Source: Lentzea aerocolonigenes (GTDB taxonomy: Bacteria > Actinomycetota > Actinomycetes > Mycobacteriales > Pseudonocardiaceae). From it: DNA of 64,000 bases. A program made the position numbers and the translations under genes. Where the stretch lies: the NCBI RefSeq assembly GCF_000955955.1, contig NZ_JYJG01000042.1, positions 40,862 to 104,861 of the forward strand, written 5' to 3'. How positions within the stretch are numbered: position 1 is the first letter of the stretch; each line of letters begins with the position of its first letter. Positions 26,665 through 35,700 of the stretch are shown one piece after another. Under the pieces are notes generated by a model. The model searched no databases, was not told where the DNA came from, and saw only the letters and a list, made by a program, of their open reading frames with translations.

Positions 26665-27176
26665 CTGTCTGCACAGTCGATCTCCGCTGGTCACCCGTCC
26701 GACTTCACCAATTCAGGTTTCGTGTGAGGTGTTGAGAAATGTGGTGATCAAGCGCATGCTCGATAACGAGCTGGCAACCGGTAGGTGAATGAACTAGACC
26801 ACCCGGAGGCCACGCCCAGAAGGGGTAGGTGGTGCTGTGCAGGTATCTCCTCGCTGTGGCGAAACGCGGTCTGTTGCATCCCCGCGGGTGGATCGGACGT
26901 GAACGGTCCGGTCGCGACTGTGTAGCAACGGACACGAGGTTTCGGGTGCCCAGGCGCCATCGGCGTCGCTCGGTGCACTTCGACGCTGTTGAGCTCGGCT
27001 TCGCTGACGTCTCATGGCGTCACCGGCTGAGCGCCACGCCAACCTTCGTGGGCCGTAGTCGTCACTACCAAATGGGAAAGCCTTGGTGCGGTGCCCCGAC
27101 GTCGGGCTCCGCACCAAGGCATGTTTCGTGCTTTATCGTTTGCGGCACCCATGGGGTCCTTGGCAGGAGGATTGCG
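26665..27176. other. Non-coding 512-bp region upstream of the zinc metallopeptidase
   Basis: No convincing gene is seen on either strand. The available frames are rich in Arg, Ser and His without actinobacterial third-position GC bias. The base composition is more even than in the flanking genes. The 3' part contains a strong hairpin at 27080-27120 and the AGGAGG site for the gene at 27177. I could not match the stretch to a riboswitch or known RNA class; a long 5' leader or a small RNA is possible. Confidence 0.5.
27080..27120 (+). promoter_or_regulatory. Strong hairpin in the leader of the zinc metallopeptidase gene
   Basis: The outer stem is a perfect 12 bp (27080-27091 with 27109-27120). 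The enclosed 17 bases contain a further CCCGAC/GTCGGG palindrome. It ends 56 bases before the GTG start at 27177. It could be the terminator of an upstream small RNA or an attenuator in a leader. Confidence 0.5.
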
Positions 27177-28079
27177 GTGCAGTTCAACGAAGGTGCGGAA
27201 CTCGATCTCTCTCAGGTCTCGGACCAGCGCGGCGTGGGCGGCCGAGTCGCCGGCGTCGGCGGTGGCCTCGGCGTGGTCGGCCTCATCGTCTACTTCCTGA
27301 TCCAGCAGTTCACCGGCATCCAGCTGCCGGCCGGCGGGCTGGAAAGCGGTGGCCTGAGTCCGAACTCGCAGGTCGAGTCGGGTCAGCTGGCCGAGAAGTG
27401 CAAGACCGGCGCCGACGCCAACAAGGACAGCGACTGCCGGGTCGTCGCCATCATCAACTCGATCCAGGGCTTCTGGACCGACCAGTTCTCGCGCTCCGGC
27501 AAGAGCTACCAGGTCACCAGGACCAACTTCTTCCGCAACAGCGTGAACACCCGCTGCGGCAACGCCACCTCCGCGGTCGGCCCGTTCTACTGCCCTGCCG
27601 ACTCCCAGGTGTACATCGACCTGGACTTCTTCAACGAGCTGCGCACCAAGTTCGGCGCGCAGGGCGGCCCGTTCGTCGAGGCCTACGTGCTGGCCCACGA
27701 GTACGGCCACCACATCCAGAACCAGCTGGGCACCTCCGACCGCGTCAGCTCGCGCACCGGCCCGACTTCGGACTCGGTGCGGCTCGAGCTGCAGGCCGAC
27801 TGCTACGCGGGTGCGTGGGGCAACCACGCGACGACGGTCCCGTCGTCAAACGGTCAACCCCTCATCTCGAACATCACCCAGGAGGATGTCAACGCCGCCC
27901 TGGACGCCGCGTCGCGCATCGGTGACGACTTCATCCAGCGCGAGCTCGGCGGTGGGCGGGTCGACACGACCAAGTTCAGCCACGGCAGCTCGGCGCAGCG
28001 CCAGAAGTGGTTCACGACGGGGCTGCAGACCGGCGATCCGGCGCGCTGCAACACGTTCGACACGAACAACCTTGGCTGA
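27177..28079 (+). CDS. YpfJ-type neutral zinc metallopeptidase, membrane-anchored
   Basis: A 300-residue protein of the KPN_02809/YpfJ family (predicted neutral zinc metallopeptidase). One membrane segment near residues 21-40 (VAGVGGGLGVVGLIVYFLI) places the catalytic domain outside the cell. The zinc site HEYGHHIQ is at about residue 179 and the third ligand region is RLELQADCYAGAW, as in this family. Conserved FYCPADSQVYIDLDFF precedes it. GTG at 27177 has AGGAGG 6 bases upstream; the open frame continues to 26829 without support. The physiological substrate of the family is not known. It stands alone between terminators. Confidence 0.9.
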   Translation: MQFNEGAELDLSQVSDQRGVGGRVAGVGGGLGVVGLIVYFLIQQFTGIQLPAGGLESGGLSPNSQVESGQLAEKCKTGADANKDSDCRVVAIINSIQGFWTDQFSRSGKSYQVTRTNFFRNSVNTRCGNATSAVGPFYCPADSQVYIDLDFFNELRTKFGAQGGPFVEAYVLAHEYGHHIQNQLGTSDRVSSRTGPTSDSVRLELQADCYAGAWGNHATTVPSSNGQPLISNITQEDVNAALDAASRIGDDFIQRELGGGRVDTTKFSHGSSAQRQKWFTTGLQTGDPARCNTFDTNNLG

Positions 28080-28095
28080 GGCCTGCTGAGACGAC

Positions 28096-28128
28096 AGGGG
28101 CGGCGCACCGATCCGGTGCGCCGCCCCT
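28096..28128. terminator. Bidirectional terminator
   Basis: Perfect 15-bp GC-rich stem (28096-28110 with 28114-28128) with a 3-base loop, between the convergent metallopeptidase and methyltransferase genes. Confidence 0.85.
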
Positions 28129-28138
28129 TGGCGTTTGA

Positions 28139-28846
28139 TCAGCGGCGCGCCACCGCCAGCAACCGGTGGCTGCCGACCTCGAACGCACCACCGTCGGTAT
28201 CGCCGTACAGCTCGACGGACGAGAACCCGGCGGCCTGAAGCATCCGGGTCAGCTCACCGGCGGTGTAGACGTGCTGCACGCAGGCCGACCGCTGGGTTCG
28301 CTCACCGTCGGTGAAGGTGAAGTCGATCAGCAGCCGTCCCGACGGCACGTCGTAGGTGTTGCGGGCGACCATGTCGACGCCACCCGCGGACATCTCGATC
28401 GAGCCCGGCAGCGACGGCAGCAGTGACTCCGCCGCGCAGCCGTAGTCGATCACGAGGACCGGTGCGGCCGCGGCGAAGTCGGCCAGCAGCCGGACCGAAC
28501 CGGCGTGGTCGAGGTAGCCGAAGCTGTTTCCCAGGCACAGCGCCAGATCGGCGGAGATGCCCTGGGACGCCAGCGAGGAGAGGTCTCCCAGCCGCCAGTC
28601 CAGCGACGGTTCCGCGGCACGGGCGAAGGCGATGGCCTCCTCCGAGATGTCGACCCCCACGACCGAGTAGCCGCGGCGGGCCAGTTCGATGCTGTGCCTG
28701 CCACTGCCGCACGGTGCGTCGAGGACACGCGGACCGGCGCCCAGGCCGGCCACGAAGTCGATCTCGGCGGTGGTCTGCGCGGGCTGAACGGCACCGCGCC
28801 AGAAGGAGTTCGCGAGATCGGTGAAGAACGAGGTGTACCAAGTCAA
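28139..28846 (-). CDS. Class I SAM-dependent methyltransferase
   Basis: A 235-residue methyltransferase. Motif I is RVLDAPCGSGRHSIELARRG (about residues 40-59), followed by VVGVDISEEAIAFAR with the ribose-binding Asp. The acidic motif ADLALCLGNSFGYLDHAGS (about 98-116) is the motif IV position. The start is TTG at 28846: AGGAAG lies 8 bases upstream, and the conserved sequence WYTSFFTDLANSFWRGA begins immediately. A hairpin at 28887-28913 lies between this gene and the upstream VOC gene on the same strand. Substrate is unknown. Confidence 0.85.
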   Translation of the reverse strand: MTWYTSFFTDLANSFWRGAVQPAQTTAEIDFVAGLGAGPRVLDAPCGSGRHSIELARRGYSVVGVDISEEAIAFARAAEPSLDWRLGDLSSLASQGISADLALCLGNSFGYLDHAGSVRLLADFAAAAPVLVIDYGCAAESLLPSLPGSIEMSAGGVDMVARNTYDVPSGRLLIDFTFTDGERTQRSACVQHVYTAGELTRMLQAAGFSSVELYGDTDGGAFEVGSHRLLAVARR

Positions 28847-28886
28847 GGTAGGAACTTCCTGGTGAGACGCGAAAAAGGGCGCGTGT

Positions 28887-28913
28887 CACCGGGCACTGCG
28901 GAGGCGCCCGGTG
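28887..28913 (-). terminator. Hairpin between the VOC and methyltransferase genes
   Basis: Eight-bp inverted repeat (28887-28894 with 28906-28913) and an 11-base loop in the 157-bp gap. It may end the AraC-VOC transcript; no T-run is present. Confidence 0.4.
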
Positions 28914-29003
28914 TGTCCGGGGCTGCCCATGGCATCTACCTTGTCTCAAGAGTCGTTCGGAGAAACCCAGTCAAGCACGCGAACGGCGAGACCGGAACTG
29001 GTT

Positions 29004-29417
29004 TCACCGCTGAGCGGACCGCGGCGACGAGAAGCGGATCATGTTGCCCGACGGGTCGCGGAACGCGCAGTCGCGGACGCCGTAGAACTGGTCGATCGGC
29101 TCCTGCATCACCTCGGCACCGGCCGCGCGGACCTGCTCGAACTTCGCGTCCACGTCGTCGATCTCGAAGATGATCCCCTGCAGGGATCCCTTGGCCAGCA
29201 ACGCGTGCAGCGTCTCGTAGTCGGTCGGCGGCACGGGCGGGCCGATGGCGGACAGGCCGATCTCGACGTCCGGCTGCTCGGCCGGACCCACGGTGAGCCA
29301 GCGGTAGTCACCCTCGATGGTCTCGTCGGTGCGGACTTCGAGGCCGACTACGTCGCGGTAGAACTTCATGGCCGCGTCCTGGTCGTGGACGAAGAGGAAA
29401 GTGTGCGAGAGCTTCAT
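29004..29417 (-). CDS. VOC-family (glyoxalase/bleomycin-resistance fold) protein
   Basis: A 137-residue single VOC module made of two beta-alpha-beta-beta-beta repeats. It starts MKLSHTFLFVHDQDAAMKFY and ends DCAFRDPSGNMIRFSSP, the hallmark second repeat. Candidate metal ligands are His5, Glu53 of the PDVEIGLSAI strand and the aspartate or arginine in the final strand, but a full 2His-2Glu set is not obvious. ATG at 29417 begins the fold. It lies 11 bases after an AraC-type regulator gene, a common pairing in actinobacteria, so the regulator probably controls it. Substrate is unknown. Confidence 0.88.
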   Translation of the reverse strand: MKLSHTFLFVHDQDAAMKFYRDVVGLEVRTDETIEGDYRWLTVGPAEQPDVEIGLSAIGPPVPPTDYETLHALLAKGSLQGIIFEIDDVDAKFEQVRAAGAEVMQEPIDQFYGVRDCAFRDPSGNMIRFSSPRSAQR

Positions 29418-29428
29418 GCCACGAGACC

Positions 29429-29848
29429 CTAGGGACGGCGTGAGCGCGACGCTTCTCGAAACCTGCTCGGTCGCGTCAGGCCCTTGAGATGACATCCCGG
29501 CACGGCGGCCAGCTCGTCGTGCGAACGCGCCCGGTACGCGGAAGGCGTCTCGCCGACCAGTTCGGTGAAGCGGGCGGAGAACGAGCCGAGCGACGTGCAG
29601 CCGACCTCCACGCAGACCTCGGTGACCGACATGGTCCCGAGCCGCAGCAACGCCTTCGCCCGCTCGATCCGCCGGGTCATCAGGTAGCCGTACGGGGTCT
29701 CGCCATAGGCCGCGCGGAACTGGCGGGCGAAGTGCGAGGGCGACATCAGGGCGGCACGGGCCATCGCGGGCACGTCGAGCGGCGCGGCGTACTCGCGGTC
29801 CATCAGGTCGCGTGCCCGGCGCAGGTGCGCGAGGTCCTCCGGTGTCAC
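29429..29848 (-). CDS. Short AraC-family regulator (DNA-binding domain only)
   Basis: A 139-residue protein that is essentially the AraC/XylS double helix-turn-helix. Helices: LDVPAMARAALMSPSHFARQ (first HTH) and SVTEVCVEVGCTSLGSFSAR (second HTH), then FTELVGETPSAYRAR, the family signature. There is no ligand-binding domain, so activity is set by abundance, partner or unknown input. GTG at 29848 is chosen because the first helix follows; upstream codons to 30040 do not look coding. It forms an operon with the VOC gene 11 bases downstream. Confidence 0.87.
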   Translation of the reverse strand: MTPEDLAHLRRARDLMDREYAAPLDVPAMARAALMSPSHFARQFRAAYGETPYGYLMTRRIERAKALLRLGTMSVTEVCVEVGCTSLGSFSARFTELVGETPSAYRARSHDELAAVPGCHLKGLTRPSRFREASRSRRP

Positions 29849-30066
29849 GCCCTCAGCATGCCCGAGGCACAGCTGTCCGCGCTGTGCTAACGCTTGTCGA
29901 AGCCCTTCAGTTGCCCTGGCCGCCAAAAAATCTTGAACGCATTTTCGTGACCTCTTGACGCTTCCGCGAGCACTGTGCGTGCGGTACTTTTCGGGCGTCT
30001 TGCGGATGCGTGTGGGGGCTCTGACGTCGGCAGACAGCATTTGTCACGGGGGCATTGGGGGATCCG

Positions 30067-32730
30067 TTGTCCGAGGGGTCGATCGGCCGCGCGCTGCTCA
30101 AGTTCGGCGCTTTCACCACCGCGATGGCGCTGACATTCGGCTCAGCGTCCGTTGCCGCGTTCGCACAGGACGACCCGACGAGCGCACCGGTCACACCGAC
30201 CGAGACGTCGGCACCACCCACGTCGAGCGCTGAAACGCCGCCGCCTCCTCCAGCTCCGGAGCCGCCGGCGAGCACCGGACAGGTGCAGGCCGTGCCGCAG
30301 ACCGGCGTGAGCGGGGTCGTGTACGCCGACAAGAACCGCAACGGCTCGCAGGACCCTGGTGAGGCGTTCCCGGACCAGAGGATCATGCTCGCCGGTTCGG
30401 TGGACAACTCCTGGCACGAGACGACCAGCGACGCGGACGGGAACTTCGCCTTCACCGGTCTCACCCCCGGCGTCTACCGCCTGAGGTTCTACGAGAAGAA
30501 CTCCCTGGACGACGGCTGGGTCGTGCACTTCGCCAAGCCCACCGACGCCGACCTCACCGTCAAGGCGAACGAGATGACCAAGGCGGTGGTGCGCGCCGAA
30601 CGGGCCTACTCCGAGCAGATCACGGCGACCGCGACCCTCGACCGCGACAGCTACCGGCTGCCGGCCGCCGCGAAGATCACGCTCAAGCTCGTCAACAACA
30701 CGGACCGCAGGATCAACAACATCAAGGCGCTCTGCAACGAGAACCTCGCTCCGCACGCGCTCGGCCAGGGCAGCGGCTGGGACGCGCTGGTGGCGAACGG
30801 TGTCTCGCTCGACGCCGGCAAGCAGATCAGGATCTCGATCGACGAGGAGATCCCGGAGGCCGCCAGCAAGAACGGCCTGGTGACGCTCGACTGCCGGTTC
30901 GCGCCGAACGTCGGCTGGACCCTCGACGGCCCGTCCGTGCACGCCGAGGCGAAGGCGTCCGGTGGTGTCGGCGCCTACACGATGCAGCTCGGCGAGGACC
31001 GCAACGCCAACTCGCGCATCGACGCCGACGAGGTGGAGAGGGGCGTCAAGGTCCTCCTGCTGAACCCGATCACCGGTGAACAGGTCGCCGAGGTCACCAG
31101 TGACGCGGACGGCAAGGTCGAGTTCGGCGGTCAGCAGATCGGCGAGTACCGGGCGGTGGTCCTCGGCTCCTGGATGTTCGCCGATCCCGGTCAGCAGCTG
31201 GTGCGCATCACCGGGCAGGGCGGCTCCGGCTACGGGTTCCTGAAGCGTGCGGCTCCCGCGGACCTGCGCGTCACCGTCCAGACGGACAAACCGAGCTACG
31301 AGTCGCACGAGACGGTCCGCCTCGACCTGATCGTGACGAACGTCGGTGGTCAGACCGCTGAACGCGTCCGGCTCGACTGGCCGCCGTTGGCGCTGGACGT
31401 CCCGATGGAGGCGTGGGGCGACTTCCGGTACTGGGGTCCCGGCGTCCAGATCCCCGCCGGGGAGTCGCGCACGTTCAGCATCTCCGGCCCGATCAAGGAT
31501 GCCCGCAACGGCAGGCTGGACGTCCACGGACGCGTCGAGTACCTCGGCAGGCCGGATGAGCACCAGCCGAGCTACTTCCACGGCAGCGCGGACGTCGTCG
31601 TGACCACCGGCGACGTCACCGGTTTCGTCTACACCGACAAGAACAGCAACGGCCTGCCGGATCCCGGTGAGGCCGCAGAAGGCGTCGAGGTGAAGGTCAA
31701 CGGCTGGGCCATGGAGGGCACCCTGAAGGCCTCGACGGACGCCAGCGGCGGCTTCACGTTCAAGGACCTCCCGTCCGGCGGGTACTGGGTCGAGTACGCC
31801 CTGAACGACGGCTGGATGGTGCACCTCGAGGGTGGTGAAGAGCCCTACTTCCGGGTGCGGCCGGGGCCTCCCGTCCAGCTCACCGGACGCGCGGACCGCC
31901 CGTACCGCGAACTGCTCAAGGCGTCGATGGCGCTCGACAAGCCCGTCTACATGGTCGGCGAGGACGTCAAGCTCACGGTGACGCTGACGAACACGAGCGA
32001 CCGCAGGATCGTCGGCATCCAGGCCGGCTGCAACAGGGTCGGCGACTCGCACCACCTCGGCGGCGGCATGGACGCTCCCATGCCGGAGAGCTGGGGCGAC
32101 CTGCGCTACAGCCGCCCCGGTGTCACGCTCGCGGCCGGCGAGACCAGGACGATCGTCGTGACGGAGAAGGTTCCCGTCGGCGCGCGCTCGCGTCAGCAGG
32201 TGGTCGCGGCGTGCGACTTCGAGCCCAACCCCGGCTACAACGTCGACGGGCCGTTCGTCATCACCTCGGCCGGCGTTCCCGGCGGGTTCGGCGCGCTCAC
32301 CGGTCCGCTCGCCCACGACCGCAACGGCAACCACGCCGTCGACCCCGGCGAAGCCATCCCCAACGCCCGGATCCTGTTGCTCCTCGACCGCGACAGCGAC
32401 CTCCAAGTCGCCGACACGGTGTCCGACGCACAGGGCAACGTGCGCTTCGGCCAACTCCCGCCCGGCGAGTTCTGGGCTCAGGTCGACGGACCGTGGAAGT
32501 TCGAGGGCGACAACCCCGGCAGGGTCGAGGTCCGGGTCGACACCTCGACGAGCACCCAGTTCTTCGTGGTGCCCGCACTCACGCCGTCCGGCGACGACCA
32601 GCCCGGCGGTGGTGTCCGGGGTGCGCTCGCCAAGACGGGAGCCAGCGTGCTCGGGCTCGCCGCGATCGCCGCGCTGCTGGTCGCGTTCGGCATCGGTGCC
32701 CGCGTCGCCGGTCGCCGCAAGACCTCCTGA
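30067..32730 (+). CDS. SdrD/Cna-B-like repeat surface protein with LAKTG anchor
   Basis: An exported protein of 887 residues. Signal peptide: residues 1 to about 33. A Thr/Pro/Glu-rich spacer follows (about 35-80). Four SdrD-like calcium loops lie at about D88 (DKNRNGSQDPGE), D311 (EDRNANSRIDADE), D524 (DKNSNGLPDPGE) and D751 (DRNGNHAVDPGE). Each opens a Cna-B-like beta domain, alternating with CARDB/Ig-like domains (PSYESHETVRLDLIVTN). The end is LAKTG (L854), a membrane segment and RRKTS, a class E sortase signal. TTG at 30067 aligns with the MSE start of the next paralogue; TTG at 30055 is possible. Likely a rigid wall-attached surface stalk; ligand unknown. Confidence 0.85.
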   Translation: MSEGSIGRALLKFGAFTTAMALTFGSASVAAFAQDDPTSAPVTPTETSAPPTSSAETPPPPPAPEPPASTGQVQAVPQTGVSGVVYADKNRNGSQDPGEAFPDQRIMLAGSVDNSWHETTSDADGNFAFTGLTPGVYRLRFYEKNSLDDGWVVHFAKPTDADLTVKANEMTKAVVRAERAYSEQITATATLDRDSYRLPAAAKITLKLVNNTDRRINNIKALCNENLAPHALGQGSGWDALVANGVSLDAGKQIRISIDEEIPEAASKNGLVTLDCRFAPNVGWTLDGPSVHAEAKASGGVGAYTMQLGEDRNANSRIDADEVERGVKVLLLNPITGEQVAEVTSDADGKVEFGGQQIGEYRAVVLGSWMFADPGQQLVRITGQGGSGYGFLKRAAPADLRVTVQTDKPSYESHETVRLDLIVTNVGGQTAERVRLDWPPLALDVPMEAWGDFRYWGPGVQIPAGESRTFSISGPIKDARNGRLDVHGRVEYLGRPDEHQPSYFHGSADVVVTTGDVTGFVYTDKNSNGLPDPGEAAEGVEVKVNGWAMEGTLKASTDASGGFTFKDLPSGGYWVEYALNDGWMVHLEGGEEPYFRVRPGPPVQLTGRADRPYRELLKASMALDKPVYMVGEDVKLTVTLTNTSDRRIVGIQAGCNRVGDSHHLGGGMDAPMPESWGDLRYSRPGVTLAAGETRTIVVTEKVPVGARSRQQVVAACDFEPNPGYNVDGPFVITSAGVPGGFGALTGPLAHDRNGNHAVDPGEAIPNARILLLLDRDSDLQVADTVSDAQGNVRFGQLPPGEFWAQVDGPWKFEGDNPGRVEVRVDTSTSTQFFVVPALTPSGDDQPGGGVRGALAKTGASVLGLAAIAALLVAFGIGARVAGRRKTS

Positions 32731-32762
32731 TTTTTCATCCGCTCTACCACTGGGGAAACCAG

Positions 32763-35700
32763 ATGTCCGAGAGACCTGCCAGAAGAGGGCTGCTCAGATG
32801 CACGGCCCTCGTCACCGCCGCCGTGCTGGCGTTCGGTGGCACGTCGACCGCACTCGCGCAGGAAGACCCGACGAGCACCTCGCCGACGCCGACCCCGACG
32901 GAAACGGTGACGCCACCGCCGACGGAAACGGTCACGCCGCCGTCGAGCGAGCAGCCGACGCCACCGTCGCCGTCCGACCCCGCCACGCCTGCCGAGCCGA
33001 CGCACGAGAACCCGCCGCAGTCGCCGGACCCGTCCACCCCGGTCCCGCCCGTCGCCCCACCTGCCACGACGGTCGAGCCCCCGAAGCCGGAAGAGCAGAA
33101 GCCAGAGGCCAAGCAGGAGAAGCAGGCCGAGCAGGCCGCTCCCGACCTCAAGCTCTCGCTGGCGTTCGACAAGCCGGAGTTCGCGATGGGCGAGGCGATC
33201 AGCCTCACCGTGAAGATCACCAACGCTGGTGACGCGCCCGCGAACCAGATCCGGTTCGCCGCCGAGCCCGGCGGCATGTACCTGACCACCGGTGTCGACG
33301 AGCTGATCTCCCGTCCCACCTTGGCTCCCGGCGAGTCGAGGACGTTCAAGGTCGGCGCCACCGCGGAGTCGCAGTCCGGCGATCGGCTCGCGCTCAGCCT
33401 GCGCGCCTACGTCGAGGGCGCGACCGACAAAGCGCCCAACGACAACGCTGCACAGGCCGAGGCGAAGCTCACGCAGAACAGCGGCCGGCTGTCCGGCGTG
33501 GTCTACGAGGACAAGAACGGCAACGGCGTCGCGGACCCCGGTGAGAACCTTCCCGGCTACCAGCAGCTGAAGCTGACCGGCGGGTCCGACTTCCCCGGCT
33601 CGACGCTCCAGCTCAGCAACGGACAGTTCTCGACCTGGGCGATCCCCGCCGGCAAGTACCAGGCACGCCTCAGCGGCGGGTACTTCCCCGATGGGCAGCG
33701 CGCGATCAAGCCGGGCCAGTTCTTCGTCGTGAACAAGGGCGAGAGCACCGAGGTGGCGCTGCAGGCGGTGCCCGCGCTCTACCGCTCGCTGGAGAAGGTC
33801 GGGGCCTCGTTCGACAAGCCGAAGTACGCCAAGGGCGACCCGATCTCGGTGAGCTTCACGCTGAAGAACTCCGGCACGGCACCGATCACCGGCCTGGTGA
33901 CGGTGTGCGACCCGGAGAACGACCCGGCCACCCTCGACGGCACCGGTGAGGGCTGGGGCGAGCTGCGCCCGTCCCGCGGTGGCGTCACGATCGGCGCGGG
34001 TGAGACGAAGACCTTCACCGTCACCGACACCGTGCCCGACGTCGACTACCCGACCGGCAAGGTCTACTTCGCCTGCGTGTTCAGCGTCGACGGCCGCAAC
34101 GTCGACGGCCGGATCGGCAACCCCAACTCCTACGACCCCGGCCTGACCATCGGCGCCGACGTCGCCCGCACGATCGGCCAGGTGTCCGGCCGCGTGCTGC
34201 GCGACGGCCAGCCGGTCACCGAGCCGGTCAAGGTCGTCGCGTACAACGCGTCGAACAACCGGATCGTGGGCGACGACGACTCCAACGACTGGAACGGCGA
34301 GTGGTCGATCCCGAACGTGGCGCAGGGCAAGATCGCGCTGAAGGTCGTCGGGCGGTGGAAGTTCGCCGACGGCAGCACCACGCGGCTCGTGGACGTCGTC
34401 GGGGACCAGGACGCCAAGGTCGACCTGGAAGTCGTGCCCGGTGACGAGGTGAAGGACCCGACGGTCTACTCGCCTGACCTCAAGGTTTCGGTCACCTTCG
34501 ACAAGCAGGCCTACGACATCTCCGACCCGGTGCTGATGACGCTCAAGGTCGAGAACATCGGCACGGGCAAGAGCCCGGCGCGTGGTAGCTGGCTCAGCAC
34601 GTACACCGAGGACCAGCCGTACTTCGACTCGTTGCAGCTGAACAAGTTCACCCAGTCCGGGATCGAGCTGTGGCCGGGCGAGAGCAAGCAGATCACGTTG
34701 GTCGGCAAGGCGCGGGACGGCGGCTCGGACCCGGAGAAACTGCGCAAGATGCGCTACGTCACCGAGGTCGGCGGGCCGTTCGAAGACCCGGACAAGACCA
34801 ACAACAAGGCCGAGGCGCGGGCCGACGTCGTCTGGAGTGCCGGCAACTTCACGGCCGTCGTGTACGGCGACGGCAACCTGAACGGGAAGATGGACGCCGG
34901 CGAGGCACTCGGCGGCCTCACCGTGCAGGTCGGCGGCGGCAAGCCGTGGGTCAACATGAACGCGAAGTCGGACGGGGGTGGCCGGGTCCGGTTCACCGGC
35001 GTGCCGGCAGGTGGCTACCGCGCCTGGGTCAACTGGGACCGCGAGGGTGGCTGGGTCGCCGGGGGCAGCAACACCGACGGCCCGCAGACCGGTGTTGTCA
35101 ACCCCGGTGACGAGGGCTCCGCTCTCGTTCGGATGGTCCGTCCGCTGTCGGACAAGCTGAAGACCTCGCTCAAGTACGACCAGCCGTCCTACCCGGCGGG
35201 TGCGAAGGTCGGCCTGACCGCGTCGATCACGAACGAGACCGGCAGCCCGATCCAGGTCAAGGCCGACTGCGGCACCAGCAGCGGCTTCGGTCCCTACCTC
35301 GGCAACGAAGGAGCCGGATGGGGCCCGCTGGCGCGAGACGCGGCCGGTGTGGAGATCGCCGCGGGTGCGACGTTCACCCAGCACGTCGTCGACGCCACCA
35401 TGCCCGAGCAGTCGCCGAGCTTCGGCTACGTCGAGACCTACTGCACGTTCGGGCCGGAGAACGGCGCGGGCAACCCGTTCGTCTCGGCCAGGACCAAGGT
35501 GCCGGGCGCGACGGAGACGTTCAAGGGCGCCGTCGTCAAGGACTTCATGAACCCGACGAAGGTCCCGAACGTCAAGCTCGTGCTGCTCGACCCGGAGACC
35601 GGCCGGACCGTCGCGAGCACCACCACCGACGCCGAGGGCAAGTGGGTCTTCCCGGATCTGCCGGTCGGTGACTACACGCCGCTCGTGCTCGGTCCGTGGC

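Noticed and set aside
26665..27120. Known riboswitch or tmRNA/SRP RNA in the long intergenic region
   Set aside because: I compared it by eye with TPP, cobalamin, SAM, glycine, c-di-AMP and c-di-GMP cores and with SRP RNA and found no matching core. A covariance search would be decisive.
26829..27176. N-terminal extension of the zinc metallopeptidase
   Set aside because: It is Arg/His-rich and lacks coding bias; the GTG at 27177 has a perfect AGGAGG at the right distance and is followed by the membrane segment of the family.
28911..29432. Plus-strand frame opposite the VOC gene
   Set aside because: Antisense shadow; the minus strand encodes a clear VOC fold.
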